From Phyto melanocephala (lineage: Eukaryota; Arthropoda; Insecta; Diptera; Rhinophoridae), in assembly GCA_941918925.1 (NCBI GenBank), contig OW799234.1, positions 131,792,895-131,856,894 on the forward strand: a DNA stretch of 64,000 nt, read 5' to 3'. Shown here one piece after another: positions 33,147 through 44,589 of this stretch. The notes beneath the pieces are model-generated. The model was not told the origin of the DNA and did no database searches. It saw only the letters and a list, made by a program, of their open reading frames with translations. Position numbers and translations under genes: made by a program. Positions within the stretch are counted from its first letter, which is position 1; each line of letters starts with the position of its first letter.

Positions 33147-34930
33147 TCTCAATATTTTGATTAAATTTTTGCTTTTTTCGTAAAATAATTCTGCACAAAA
33201 AACTGTACTGTACTGTATTTTCCATATCTGCTACAAAATCTTAACACTTGTTTTATAGTGTAAACTTAGCTTTAAGAAACAACAAATCTACTGTGAGTTA
33301 TTTAGCTTTCATACAAAATAGGTTCAATGTTAATTTTTTTTGGAGGTTAACCATGAATTAACACTAATTTTTACATAAATAAGATTTTTTTAGCAACATA
33401 CTCGTATATTTTACAATGTCTAAGAATTAAAGTTTAATTCAAGAAAAAAATTACAAACATTTTTTGTTTACAAAAGTATGTATGTATGTATGTAACACAA
33501 GTATATAATGAATTTTTTAAAGTAAACCGTCTCGATATTAATAAAAAAAAATTGTAAATGTATGTATGAACAAAATATAACCCGGCAAAAATGATGGTTC
33601 AGTGATTTTTTTAAAAAGCAGATATTTAAACTTAGAAACAAATACACATACATCACTGTGTAACTTCATGAAAGTTGCATTAACCCCTTTTTTTAAAGTT
33701 AAATTTAATAAATTAAATGGAGTAAACTTGGCCTTGACGGTTAGAAAAATGTATATAAACTACATGATTAAGAAAACAAAAAAAAAAAAGAATCACTCAA
33801 ATGTAGCAAAATGTTGTTTAAAACGAAGATGAAGTGAATATAAGTATTACAAACACGTGTTTTAAGTTTAAAATATTTGAAAAAAATGCCCCTAAACAGG
33901 GTTGTTAAATGGCTTTTAATGCTTTTGTGTTTCTTAATTAACCTTAAAGTTGAAAAATTTAGTAAATATAAATATACACATATTTGTGCATACATACATA
34001 CATTTTATGTGTATTTGGTAACGTAATTTTCACAATAGAGTTAATTTTTGTTATAAACTTTGAATTAAAGTTCATTATAGCAAAAGTAGTTGAAAATTAC
34101 CAGCACTTAGCGTAGGGTGTTTAATATTTTAACTGAATGATTTTCTATGTATGAACTGTAGTACATCATTTCTATATGCCTGAATTCATCAAAATTTTAT
34201 TAGACAAATCAATTACTTGCACAATTATGAAAACCAATCAATCATTCAAAGGTATTTAGTGGGCATGTAGTTACAAACTTATGTCTGTATGTACGTACAT
34301 TCAGGTGTCAGTTATTTATTTCTTAAAACGACGGAAACATCATTCAATTTTAGAGACAATGCCAAACCCTAGGCACTTAAAAGACAATTTAAATTTGTTG
34401 TACATTATAAAAGATTTATGTATAGGCATTTTAAAAAGAAAATGTTTTCAAAGACAATTATTTACTTGTAATATTATCCATCAAATGTAAAAAAAAAAAA
34501 AAAATTAAGTACCCTAAACAATAAACTTTATTTGTTTGCTTAATAAAGTTTTATTTTGTGTATGTAAGTAGTTCCCTAAACGTTTATCATCGTTTTTTTG
34601 TTTAAATATTTTTTTTTTTTTGTTAAATGTATTTATTTTAAAAGATCTATTACAGCAACAAAATAAACAACAATCAATCTGTTCATATTTAAAAAAAGTG
34701 TGAGAAAGTTTTTTTTTTCATATTTTTATGCTGAGCTTTTTTAGGTATGCAATTGAATAATTATCAAGGAGTTTTATTTATTCATTAGATCGAATTTCAA
34801 CTTAAACTATAAGTAAATAAATTAAGAAGAAGAACCCTCAAAAAACCATACAAAACAATAAAAGTAATTTCCTTTATAGACAATTTGATAGATATGGATT
34901 TATAAATATTTTTTGGAAAACAAAATTTCT
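33147..34930. other. no gene seen
   Basis: AT-rich, with poly-A runs and a (TATG)n microsatellite at about 33477-33494. Three overlapping short frames near 33468-33995 have no recognisable content. Confidence 0.5.
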
Positions 34931-35905
34931 AACAAGAGTTCGGCCGTGCCGAATCTGATAATACCCTTCACTATCATGTACATTCCCACATCGTAGCTTA
35001 ACCTATATTTCATGTTATACTCCATTTTTCTTTATTATTTCCAACGCCATCCTCGATTTTGAATTTTGACGTAGTTATCTGTATTCTACTAGTCAAGCCC
35101 TTTAATTTGATACCCATATTGATGGCGTTAAAAAAATTTTATCCGCCATTTTGTTTTAAACGACATCTTGGATTTTAAATTTTTCAATAGTTTACTGTAT
35201 TCTACTGGTCAAGCCCTTTCATTTGATACCAATATTGAGAGGGTTCTACAAGTTACATTTAAAAATACCAGATTTGACCCATTTATAAATTTATTGTCCG
35301 CCATTTTGTATTGGCGGCCAACATGAATTTCAATTTTTTTATAGTGCTTATATTTCGCTAGACAAGTCCTTTCAGATGACACCAATATTGACTCTCTCGG
35401 TTGTCTAAAAGCTGAAAAAAATGATTTGGTTTGTAATATTTTGGAATATATATTTTTAAAAATAATTTTTTGTCTATAACTTCACGAATATCTCCAGAGG
35501 CATATTATATCTACAAATAGTAGCAAGGTATCTATAAATTATTCTATGGTTGAAAATTTTTAATTTTGGTGGTAAAAATATGGGAAAAAACAGAGGCAAT
35601 CGTGTTTATTTGCTCATATCTCAGGAAGTTATGGGGCGATTGTGCTTAATTTCATAGCGATTCATTCCCAGATATTTCCAAAAGATTGATACCATACACA
35701 GATCTGAGGAACATATTATTTTATAACATAAAAGTTGATTTCAACCAACACACGGACAGACGGTCAGGGCTTAATCGACTCCTCTATTCATAAGCTTTCA
35801 GAAAATATAACCTTAATGGGATCGGAAATGAAAATTGCAGAATTTACAAACGGAATGACAAAGCTATATATACCCTTGTGCACCACAGGTGAAAGATATA
35901 ATAAG
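34931..35905 (-). repeat. mini-me-like repeat, long subfamily
   Basis: Begins 'aacaagagttcggccgtg', 'ccgaatctgataataccc' and ends 'gcaccacaggtgaaagatat'. In place of the T/A-only core it holds internal repeats. 'attctactagtcaagcccttt', 'aatttgatacc' and 'atattga' recur at about 35083, 35190 and (worn) 35350, and 'ccgccattttgt' at 35142 and 35288. The 'acacacggacagacggtcag' tract and 'ggaaatgaaaattgcagaa' block follow as in the standard copies. It therefore shares both ends with the short subfamily but not the middle. Confidence 0.8.
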
Positions 35906-37120
35906 GCTTTGATATAAATAGGGGGTAAAGCTTTTATATTCTTACCGTCTTAAAACCTAACCAGCGTATGTATTAAACTGTTGTGCTAAAAATGGAAGAC
36001 AAAAAATAGTTCCACGCCCACTATAGTGTACTGTGTATTGTCGTGTTGGATTTTACGAGATCACAGAAATATGGTCTCAAAGGCAACATAATCTCAGTTT
36101 CAGGCAGAGTCATTAAACTTTAAATTTATTGGATCTCTGTCTCTCACTCTCTGTATGGGTAATTAAAATCAATAAAGAATTTCGTAAATACCTCACATGC
36201 AGCTTGTTTTATTTCCTTTTTTACATATATCTTGTTGAGAAATAAATTTGGCAGAGTAATGTCTAACGGTAAACATGAAGTGTAAATATAGAACAAATAG
36301 GGCCAAAGCGAATAGTCTCTTTACTTAGTTTCATATGGATAAGTGATATATGTATGTACACCAAAAATATACATATTTAAATTTAATACAATGAATACAT
36401 AAACATGCATACATGCATAAATAGAAATTACAAATAAATACAAACATAATTATTAGTAAGTCATTGCATAGATATTTAATGCATATGGGATTTGCAATAA
36501 TTATTTAACTCATCGATTCATTCATTGTAAAAATTTTTAGTTGGTTAAATCTTATCATGAGGACAATTACGAAATTTGTTTAATTAAAATTACAATCAAT
36601 TGCAACTGGTTTAAATTTAGCAAAATTTGTAAATAAAAAATTAATATTATTAGAGCAGGATTTATACATTTAACGGGTTACGTCCTATTCCGTCAAAAAT
36701 TTGACTAATGACAACGCCGTTACGTATAAAAAAGTCACAAACCGAAAAATTCGTTTCCAACAGTTGTTGAATTGTCTACACTGCCAATATATAATTCAAC
36801 TTCACCATTTATTTATTTACACCAGCATTATTCAACTCCACCATAACTAACAATGGTAGTTGCATAAGCTTAGCAAAGACAAATTTATATGGTGGAGACA
36901 TTTTCGTTTAATACACCTCAAAAGGTTAAATTGTGTTGTTGTCTTTGATGGGATGAGTAAAATAATGTAAAATTTTACACCACACTCCGGCCAACCGAAT
37001 TTTTAAAAAAGTCATAGATAAGTAAACCTTTAAACTAACTATTCACTACGAATATAAGAAGACTTAAAAAACAAAAAAACTATAGAAAACAAAGGTAAAC
37101 GTTAAAAATTTTCAAAAGCT
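35906..37120. other. no gene seen
   Basis: AT-rich spacer. A worn inverted pair, 'cctattccgtca' near 36690 and 'ccgaaaaattcg' near 36739, is not strong enough to call. No gene is supported. Confidence 0.45.
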
Positions 37121-37253
37121 GGGAGCAAATTACGGCATTCGAACGTGATCGAAATTTAAAAATTCTTATTAGAATCTTTATACCTAAATCACAGCGAACT
37201 CGATCGTTCGAGTAAAATTTCGATCGTGATCGAATGTCGTAATTTGGCCTCTG
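37121..37253. mobile_element. palindromic MITE (GGCATTCGATC family)
   Basis: About 133 bp. The left end 'gggagcaaattacggcattc', 'gaacgtgatcgaaattt' is mirrored by the right end, reverse-complemented 'gaggccaaattacgacattc', 'gatcacgatcgaaattt'. This is the best-kept of three copies (others at 21877 and 24680). It has only about 60 bp between the arms, so it may fold as one hairpin. Confidence 0.75.
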
Positions 37254-37781
37254 GTTTTATTCAAGATTTTTAAACACCCGGTTAATTCTTACAAATCTAT
37301 CCAAATTTGCAAATGTCATGAACAGGTTGAATAAAAAGTAATTATTATTTTAGCTAAACGATTTATTTATTTTGAAAAGGTGTTCTCTGCGGTGCAAATT
37401 TAGCGCTTTTTGCGCTAGATTTAACGTGTTTCAACAAACCAAAACTCCCATTTTTGTCGACTAGCATTTTTTTAAAACGCACTAGATTAGAGTGATTAAC
37501 TTTTAAAGTAAAATTATCGAAACTACAGGCAATTCTCGATATAACGAGTCTTGTTTTAAGAAAATTCAATGTAACGAAGGTTATTATTTTTGATATTGGC
37601 TACTTTATATAGCGAATCTTAAAAAAATTTTTACTCAATACAACGAATGAATGATTGTTATAAAGGCATAAGACTTTATGAAATTTCAATAACATATAGA
37701 TTACCACAATCATCAATATGTTTATTCAAGAAAATGCAAGCAAAAATTGTTCTTATTTAATACCCGATAATATCCCTAGTA

Positions 37782-37996
37782 GGTTAGGTAAGGTTGAAAA
37801 GGAGGGGCACTAAAAGCCCAAACCCACGACAGGTACACACTTATGCCCAATTGGCATGTTGTGCGCTCCATATGAATAGAATAGTTATAATAGAAGAGAA
37901 AAAGAAGCAGACCAGTCCAGAGTCTCTGGCGGGAATCAAACCACGACCCCCAAACTAGCAGACCAGCACACTACTGACTAATCCACCGGGGCACCT
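37782..37996 (-). mobile_element. tRNA-derived SINE with LINE tail
   Basis: On the minus strand it starts 'ggtgccccggtggattagtc' with a pol III A-box-like 'tggattagtcagt' (37973-37985) and a B-box 'ggtttgattcc' (37932-37942). A body 'gagactctggactggtctgc' follows. The 3' tail 'atggagcgcacaacatgcca', 'attgggcataagtgtgtacc', 'ccttttcaaccttacctaac' matches the 3' end of the LINE at 26806 over about 90 bases. Target duplications 'aatatccctagta' and 'aataaccctagta' (12 of 13 identical) flank it. It is transcribed by pol III if active, and was probably mobilised by that LINE's enzyme. Confidence 0.88.
37932..37985 (-). promoter_or_regulatory. pol III internal promoter (A and B boxes) of SINE
   Basis: The A-box-like 'tggattagtcagt' (37973-37985) and B-box 'ggtttgattcc' (37932-37942) have tRNA-like spacing in the minus-strand SINE. 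The B-box departs from the ideal GGTTCGANTCC by one base. The matching B-box at 46962-47157 is a perfect 'ggttcgattcc'. Confidence 0.75.
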
Positions 37997-38318
37997 AATA
38001 ACCCTAGTAACAATTAGTAGCAACTACAAGAGGTTGTAACATTTGGGCGATATTCATGTGTTACACCGCTTACCCAGGCTAAGTTTTTATATCGTATGAT
38101 ATAACATAGCTGTTACTGTTTTTTGTTTTTGGATTTTCTTTTATTATTCTAAAATTAAAAATATTTAATATTTGTACATAATGTAATAATTTGTAATAAT
38201 TTTTTGTTAATATAACTAGAGGGAAAAATTGAAAAAAAAAAACTACGCGATATTACGAATTTATCATTGTAACGAATGAGCCTAGCTTCATAACGTTCGT
38301 TATACCGGGATTTGCCTG

Positions 38319-38607
38319 TATGTAACATTTTTAACAACATTTAACAACAATTAATAATTTAATACAATTGCCTTTTTTTTAATTCATAACTTCATATTTG
38401 TATGGCTTTTTTTTGTAAAAATATTAGTATCAACTAAACATTTCGCTCGGAACAAATTGAAAGATCTCCAATTATCCGATAATAAATGTTGTATGAAAGA
38501 TGTAAGTGGAATTCATAATTCTGTAAATACTTATTTAATTAAAATGTTAGGCAATTACGAAAAAAACTACAAAAGTTTACCTCAATATATTCATAAATTT
38601 CAATAAA
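38319..38607. other. no gene seen
   Basis: AT-rich spacer between the pogo-like MITE and the mariner derivative. Confidence 0.45.
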
Positions 38608-38609
38608 TA

Positions 38610-38944
38610 GGGTGTCCAAATTTGAGGTAACAATGGTCATTGGAAATCGGTACATGGAGATGATTCGAAGCTTTTTTGTGGCAAAAAATTAATGATTTAG
38701 ACGTAGAGAATATAGAGAAACAGGGTGATGACACTTGCAACAAATCAAGATAAACAATGGATCTTTTGAAAGATAGCACGATGTAGAGAATATGTGCTTT
38801 TAACAGGGTGGTGCCACTTGCAACAAATCAAGATAGACACAATGGATCTCTTAAAAGATCGTGCGGATTGACATTTTTTAATATCTCAAAAAAAAAAAAA
38901 ACTTTTTTTTATTAAAATTAAAATATAACGCACATTTGGACACC
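38610..38944 (+). mobile_element. rosa-type mariner deletion derivative with tandem duplication
   Basis: Inverted ends 'gggtgtccaaatttgagg' and, reverse-complemented, 'ggtgtccaaatgtgcg'. TA is kept on the left and mutated on the right. The readable remnant is NRYMEMIRSFF, the block just before the second catalytic Asp. About 80 bp ('gtagagaatat', 'cacttgcaacaaatcaagat') is duplicated in tandem at 38703 and 38783. No functional gene. Confidence 0.7.
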
Positions 38945-38945
38945 A

Positions 38946-41106
38946 TTTATTTATTTATTTTATATATTATAAGTATGCTAAAGACATTTGATATTTTTGT
39001 ATCTACTTTGATAAATACACAAAATTATCTCTGAAGTAATTTAACAAATTACAGGATTTCATTTAAAAACTGTTTACGCAAATCATATTAAAATAAAATA
39101 TTAGCGATTTCTAGCGTAATTTGAGTTAATGTCTAGCGCCTTTTGGTTAATAATAAATAATTGACATCACTGGTTATCTGTGTGTGTATCTGTTCTAAAC
39201 GATTTAGGCCTATTAACATAATATTCAGTTAAATAAATTTAACGTAAAAGTTTACTAACTTTCAGTAAGCTTAAACTGAAGTTTTAACTATAAATTTAAA
39301 ATGTTCGGTAACAATAGGCAAGAGTTAGTTAACTTGTAGTTATCAATTATTATGAATGAATTTCAAAAACAAGAAGAAGAAATGTATACATGAATATAAA
39401 TTCTTAATGTGAACCCATCTGCTGCTAATAAATTTATTAAAAATTGAATGTATTTTAAAATAATTTTTGCTATAAATTTAACAATTCTCTTAGATAAACG
39501 ATATCTTATGAAAAACTCTGCATCAGGTAAATTAAAATGATCTATTCGACTTCTGAGGTTATATTTTCTTTTCATACCATAAGAAATGTTTACTTTATAT
39601 AAATTATACAAATGTGTAAATCTTTTTAATCGCAGAGCCATCTTTCAATTGTTTAAAAATTGCAAAAATATAATATATTTAAATTCAAACAACAAATATT
39701 TTTTTCCAGTTAATAACATAAACGCCAAATAGTACTCGCTTAAATTTAACTGAAATTTGGCAAAATAATCTAAAAGTTATAAGATAACTGAACTTTGTGT
39801 TAATGGGTTTTGGCTAACCAAGGTTTTAATTTTGAGTTTAGTTGTAACTGTAGGTTAATTTTTGTATTTTGAACGGCCCTTAGTAGTTTAAAAAAATTAC
39901 CAAGTTCTTAAAAAACATTTCACTACCACAAGCTGCAATTTTTGCAGATGACGCCAAATGTCACTTTTTTTGACATTCATAATGTAGATATAGAAAACTA
40001 GCTGCCTTTAAGGAATTCACATCTCAAGAACGTAGAATTATTGTTACTGCTAGACAAATTTTCAGTCTGTTGTTTTATCACAGCGTAAATTTGACATGCT
40101 GTTGCACCCCCTTGTATTAAATTGCACAGTACTGTATAACTTGAATAAAATAAAACTTTTGCTTTTATTGCTGTATTGCTATATATTTTCTAATTTGAGT
40201 GTTAAAACACAATCTCAAAATTAAGTTTGATGAAAATATATTTAAATAATTATTCGTCTTGCAAAATTTAAAGTTTACCACCTGAGGTAATTGTTTCGGT
40301 GTTTTATGCTTTAAGAGTATTTTTAAGGTATTTTTCAATCTTCCATTTTCCAAGCAACATTTTAACTATTATCAACATTTTAAAATTATTAAAAAGATTA
40401 ACTTTTATAAAACAAAATTTCCAAACGAAAATTCGAAAAGGTTAATAGTTTTTTAATTAAATGGGCGTAAACAAATTCCTTGAAATTTTTTCTGTTTATT
40501 TATTAATTAAATTTAATCAAAGTAGTACCTTTTAACAAACAGAATCCCAAAATTATTGAAACTCATTTATTGACAAAGAAAACATTTTAACAAATCTGAC
40601 ATGTAAGTTAATATATGCTTAAAGTTTTTAATATCTCGAAAAAATTTAAGAAAAAAAAAAGGTTTCTGCCTATAATTATCAATAAATAAAAGGCTTCAAA
40701 AGAGGTTCCTAAAGAAATTAATTATAAAACAAAATTCAATACAGCTCATTAACGTATTTAGAAAATGAAGAAGAATCTATAAAATATAACAAGAGGTTTT
40801 TTTAAACAAACTTAACAAAAAAATAATAAAAAAAATTGAAATAGAAATAGAAATCTAATAAATCTTTAAATCAGAAACTAGATATAGTTTTGTAAGTATG
40901 AATGTGTATGTGTGTGTACGACAGGCATGCCAAAGATTAAGAATATGATTTAATCATCTCGTAGAAGAAATTAATTTTTAATCAAAATGTAATCTATTTT
41001 GTTTTTCTTCTTCTTATTTTTTTTATTGAGACTTTCAATACATGCAAGTTTCTGTGCAGGGAGCATTGAAAATACACACTAGACACGAATATAAGACAAT
41101 AAATTT
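38946..41106. other. no gene seen
   Basis: AT-rich. The minus-strand 92-codon frame at 39363-39641 is Lys/Arg/Leu/Ile-rich with no known domain. 'acatgctgttgcacccccttgta' (parts: catgctgttgcac, ccccttgta) near 40097 may be the worn end of a transposon, but no partner end was found. Confidence 0.45.
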
Positions 41107-41210
41107 ATGAGATCTTTTGAAAAGCATATGCATTATCATCGTCATCATAATCAGCAGAAGCATCATCATCATCGTTGTCGTCATCGTCGTCATTGTCATG
41201 CTCAACGTCT
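41107..41210 (+). repeat. CAT/CGT trinucleotide tract
   Basis: Imperfect (CAT)n and (CGT)n repeats ('catcatcatcatcgttgtc', 'gtcatcgtcgtcattgtc') create a His/Arg-rich open frame on the plus strand and a Met-rich frame on the minus strand. Both frames are products of the repeat and not credible proteins. Confidence 0.8.
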
Positions 41211-41319
41211 TGGCCATTATGATGAAATGGATGTTACTACAGCGTTTGTTAGTAACTTGGACCTAATGAACTGTGGCAAATGTCTCAAAGGGAATTCCAT
41301 CTACAATTATTAAACATAC

Positions 41320-42981
41320 AGATAAATGTACACACATACATACATACATATGAACGTATAAAAATAGTATCTGCACATATAGATATTTATTTATTTATAC
41401 ATATGGTCAGATAATAAATAGAAAGCTTAAGAAGCCTCAACAGCAGGAGAATGCACAAAAGTATTTTAATCAGAGTTTCACAAACTATGGCAATGGTGAC
41501 CAGGGATGCCACAACGAAAATAATTTTCCAATAATTTATTTTTTTTAACGGACCAAAGCCTACCAAAAACCTATAAATTTCTCAAGTTGTCTTTCCAAGT
41601 ATAAATTGACGAATGATTCGAATAGCAAAAAAAGCAATTATTTTAAAATAAATAAAAAAAAAATTATCGCTAAAATTATACAATTGATTAAAATCAAAAT
41701 TAATTTTCTATAAAATAGTTTTTATTTTACTATTAATTTGAATTTAATATTTTAAAAAGTTTCTTAAATATTTCCAAATACATTTATTGGTATTTATAAC
41801 TTAAAGAAAGGTGTCACAAAGTCTAGAGCAAAATAAACTGATTTGATAAATGTTGACATTTGGAATAACATAAATTCATGCTTATTAACTTTTTTTAAAA
41901 AGGATTGTTGTAAATTTCACCAATTTAACATAATCCTCTAATTTTCTTCATTATGTCAATTGAATCTATGTCTTGACACCTAAAAATATGCTTAATTTAA
42001 AAAAAAGTCCCTATTTTGGTCCGATCAGCCTAAACTGGCATCTCTGGTGGTGACACTAAGGAGATCAAATAGCTTTTATTATATCGGTTTTAACCGGTTT
42101 GTTTAGTTCGACTAGTATGGGGTTTTTTCAGTCTCATTTTTTTTTTATTAAACAAACCGATTTTTAAGATTAAAAATCGCTGTCATCGGCATCACTGGCT
42201 TTTATTTTAGGCAGCAAAAAATATGTTCCCTGTAGAAAATATTGGACTACGTGGTGCATTTTAGCTTAATGGACTACTTACAACATGGTCCTATGTAATG
42301 CAGTCATGGACCATATCATTTTTAAACAAGAGATCGTAGTTAAACGACAAGTTTTCGTGTTTTAACGATTACATATATTGCTGTCAAGACGTGTATAATG
42401 GTCGTGTAGGTGCTCCATCGAGTAGTGACAAAGAGTAGTTTTGATACTACTGCGATGTTAAATCGACCACTCTATAAGCTAGTTGCAAATTAAGACTTGG
42501 AAGTCAAACATTACTCGCACAATAAATGAGATATCAGCAGGAATTCTGGAAAGTCTGAGTAAATATAAGATTTTCGGCGTAGTCGGAAAACTCTCAATCT
42601 AAAGTAACTGTTTCGCTGTCTAATACTGTTTGAAGATTATTTAAAAGGCACTTCTTAACCTTTAAGTAGATTGTAGGAAAAAAAACAACAATAAAACCAT
42701 TTAAGAACATCTGTTTAATTTCCTTTTATTCTGGGTAAATTTATTACGAATGTTGGTATGTACATATGTGTGTGTGTGTGTATGTTGGATTGGTAAGAAT
42801 GAAAAGACCGCCAGCTAAAATTTATGGTTACTATAGGTTAGTTACACTATACATACGCATAAACTAAAGCAAAACAAAAAGATGAAGAGGAACTTAAGGG
42901 GTAACTTTAGCAATTGGCTATTCTTGTGGTCAGCTTAAAAAAACGCTACGCTGTTGCCTGCTTGTTTTCTTATTTTATAAT
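41320..42981. other. no gene seen
   Basis: AT-rich. An ACAT microsatellite lies near 41330-41350 and (TG)n at 42769-42783. An 11-base inverted pair 'cggtttgttta' / 'taaacaaaccg' (42095-42105 and 42149-42159) forms a possible hairpin. Confidence 0.5.
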
Positions 42982-43700
42982 AAAAACAAGTAACAGTGCT
43001 ATATTCGGCCGTGCCGAATCTTATATACCCTTCACAACGTGTAGTCATGCAATAACAATTGTTTGTATCACCATTCATCCCATATAAAATACGTGCATAC
43101 GTATACGTTAGAATAAATGTGGCATCGAATCCCAGCTGAGCCAAAAAAATTTTATTTTATATATTATTTATATTTTATTATTTTTTTTTAATATTTTTTT
43201 TAAATTTTGTAAAAAAATTTTTTTTAAATTTTTTTTAAATTTTTTTTTTGTAGTTTTTTTTATTATTTTTTTCTTATTTCTAATATTTTTTTTTTTTTGT
43301 AATTTTTTTTGTTTGGTATGTTTTTTACATGTATCTATGTATGTATGTTGTTGTTGTAATTGTGAAAAAAAACGAGGTGGTCGTGGTTTTTTGCTCATAT
43401 CTCAGAAAGTTATGGGGCGATTGTGCTGAATTTCAATAGCGATTCATTCCTGGATATTTCCAAGAGATTGATACCATATACAGATCTGAGGAACATATAG
43501 TTGCTTCTAAAAGTTGATTTCAACCAACACACGGACAGACGGGCAGACGGACAGACGGTCAGGGCTTAATCGACTCCTCTATTCATAAGCCTTCAGAAAA
43601 TATATACTTTATGGGGTCGGAAATGAAAATTGTAGAAATTACAAACGGAATGACAAAGCTATATATACCCTTGTGCACCACAGGTGAAGGGTATAAAAAA
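42982..43700 (-). repeat. mini-me-like dispersed repeat, full copy
   Basis: Starts 'aaaacaagtaacagtgctat', 'attcggccgtgccgaat' and ends 'gcaccacaggtgaagggtat', 'aaaa'. It has a T/A-only core (43150-43310) and an expanded GACA/GACG tract, 'acggacagacgggcagacgg', 'acagacggtcag'. Lys-rich and Tyr-rich short frames in it are artefacts of the low-complexity core. Confidence 0.88.
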
Positions 43701-44244
43701 ATTATATTTTTATACACTTTTTATCATTATCATTGTCTTGAATTTTTCTAAACACATGTTTGCTGCTTCTTCTATTTGTCTTCTTCTTATTTGTAGTTTC
43801 TTTTTCATTCGGGTTCTTGTCTTGTGCACTTCTAAAATGGCTCTTTGCTTGCATGGATCAATGGATAGTGGTGATGATGATATCGGTGTTCGGTTGCTTG
43901 GAACACGTTCACATTGATGATGCAGTTTTAAAGAATGCAAGTTTCTTTTAAACAGGTTCCTGCATCGTACAACAAAAACACACGAAAATAACAAACAATA
44001 CACACACACACACACGTACAAACCAACAAATATTATAGAAAACCTTGAAAAATACTACAAAAACAACAATAAACACCATCAATAACAGAAAAAGAAAAGA
44101 AAACTAATAAAATAAACCAAAACAAAAAAAAAAGAAAGAAAAATAGTATTAAAACAAAATCGTAAAAACAAAACAAACAACTAACTATTGGTAGCTAGCA
44201 CCAACAATAACAATACTAATAACAAAAAAAAAAAAAAAAAAAAA
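43701..44244 (+). other. A/C-rich leader-like sequence, no gene proven
   Basis: A stretch with CTTCTT-type and, from 43960, A/C-rich composition, (CA)n at 44002-44015 and a 20-base poly-A run just before 44245. Small frames on both strands at 43684-44021 have no recognisable domain. The texture is like a fly 5' leader, which is why the ATG at 44245 is noted separately. Confidence 0.35.
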
Positions 44245-44272
44245 ATGGATAACTTCAATAGGAGAAGGGAAG
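44245..44272 (+). CDS. possible first coding exon, very weak
   Basis: ATG in the context 'aaaaATGG' begins MDNFNRRRE and runs 28 bases to a donor-like 'aag|gtatgc' at 44273. Upstream lies an A/C-rich, leader-like stretch. In support: a good start context and a good donor right after. Against: the exon is tiny, no downstream exon is visible in the window, and such strings arise by chance. If real, it would be the start of a gene extending to the right across the repeats. I do not recognise the peptide. Confidence 0.15.
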
Positions 44273-44589
44273 GTATGCCCATAATCATGGGTCATTTACG
44301 AGTAAATATTTATTAAAAAACAAGAAACTAAAAAAGATAATAAAATCGTCGAAACCAACTTTTCAAATTAGCATTTATAAATTTTGTATTTTCCAATTAA
44401 AAATATTAAAAATTAAAACTAGTGGTTTGAAATTCGTCCACGAATCATATTTTGTGCTTAAGTTTAGTTTGTCATTTCATAAAAAAAGATTGAACACATA
44501 AAAATCCTTGCAATTGAACAGTTTTTTCTTAAAGAAAGTTTGTGAAATTCATTAATGTTGATCCCAAATTTCACAATAATTTTCAGCCA
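44273..44589. other. no gene seen
   Basis: AT-rich sequence up to the mariner relic. If the exon at 44245 is real, this would be intron. Confidence 0.4.

Larger units (their letters stand above)
37526..38318. mobile_element. pogo/Tigger-like MITE carrying a SINE
   Basis: TA (37524-37525 and 38319-38320) flanks inverted ends 'caggcaattctcgatataac' and, reverse-complemented, 'caggcaaatcccggtataac'. Several 'taacgaa' words lie inside both ends. The CAGGCA start and TA target fit pogo/Tigger-type elements, though no transposase is present. A 215-bp SINE with its own 13-bp duplications (37769-38009) is nested inside, leaving about 565 bp of MITE sequence. Confidence 0.75.

Noticed and set aside
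40085..40140. Transposon end 'acaagggggtgcaacagcatg' (reverse strand, in parts ending gtgcaacagcatg)
   Set aside because: It looks like a mariner tip, but no matching partner end or coding remnant was found nearby.
41107..41313. His/Arg-rich 68-codon open frame, possibly a metal-binding peptide
   Set aside because: It is the translation of a CAT/CGT trinucleotide repeat. The opposite strand is equally open and Met-rich, and there is no other coding sign.
42095..42159. 11-bp inverted pair as a MITE
   Set aside because: Arms are short, the loop is only 43 bp, and there are no target duplications. It is kept as a possible hairpin only.
43168..43398. Lys/Asn-rich open frame on the minus strand
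   Set aside because: It lies in the T/A-only core of a mini-me-like repeat; the residues simply reflect A-rich codons.
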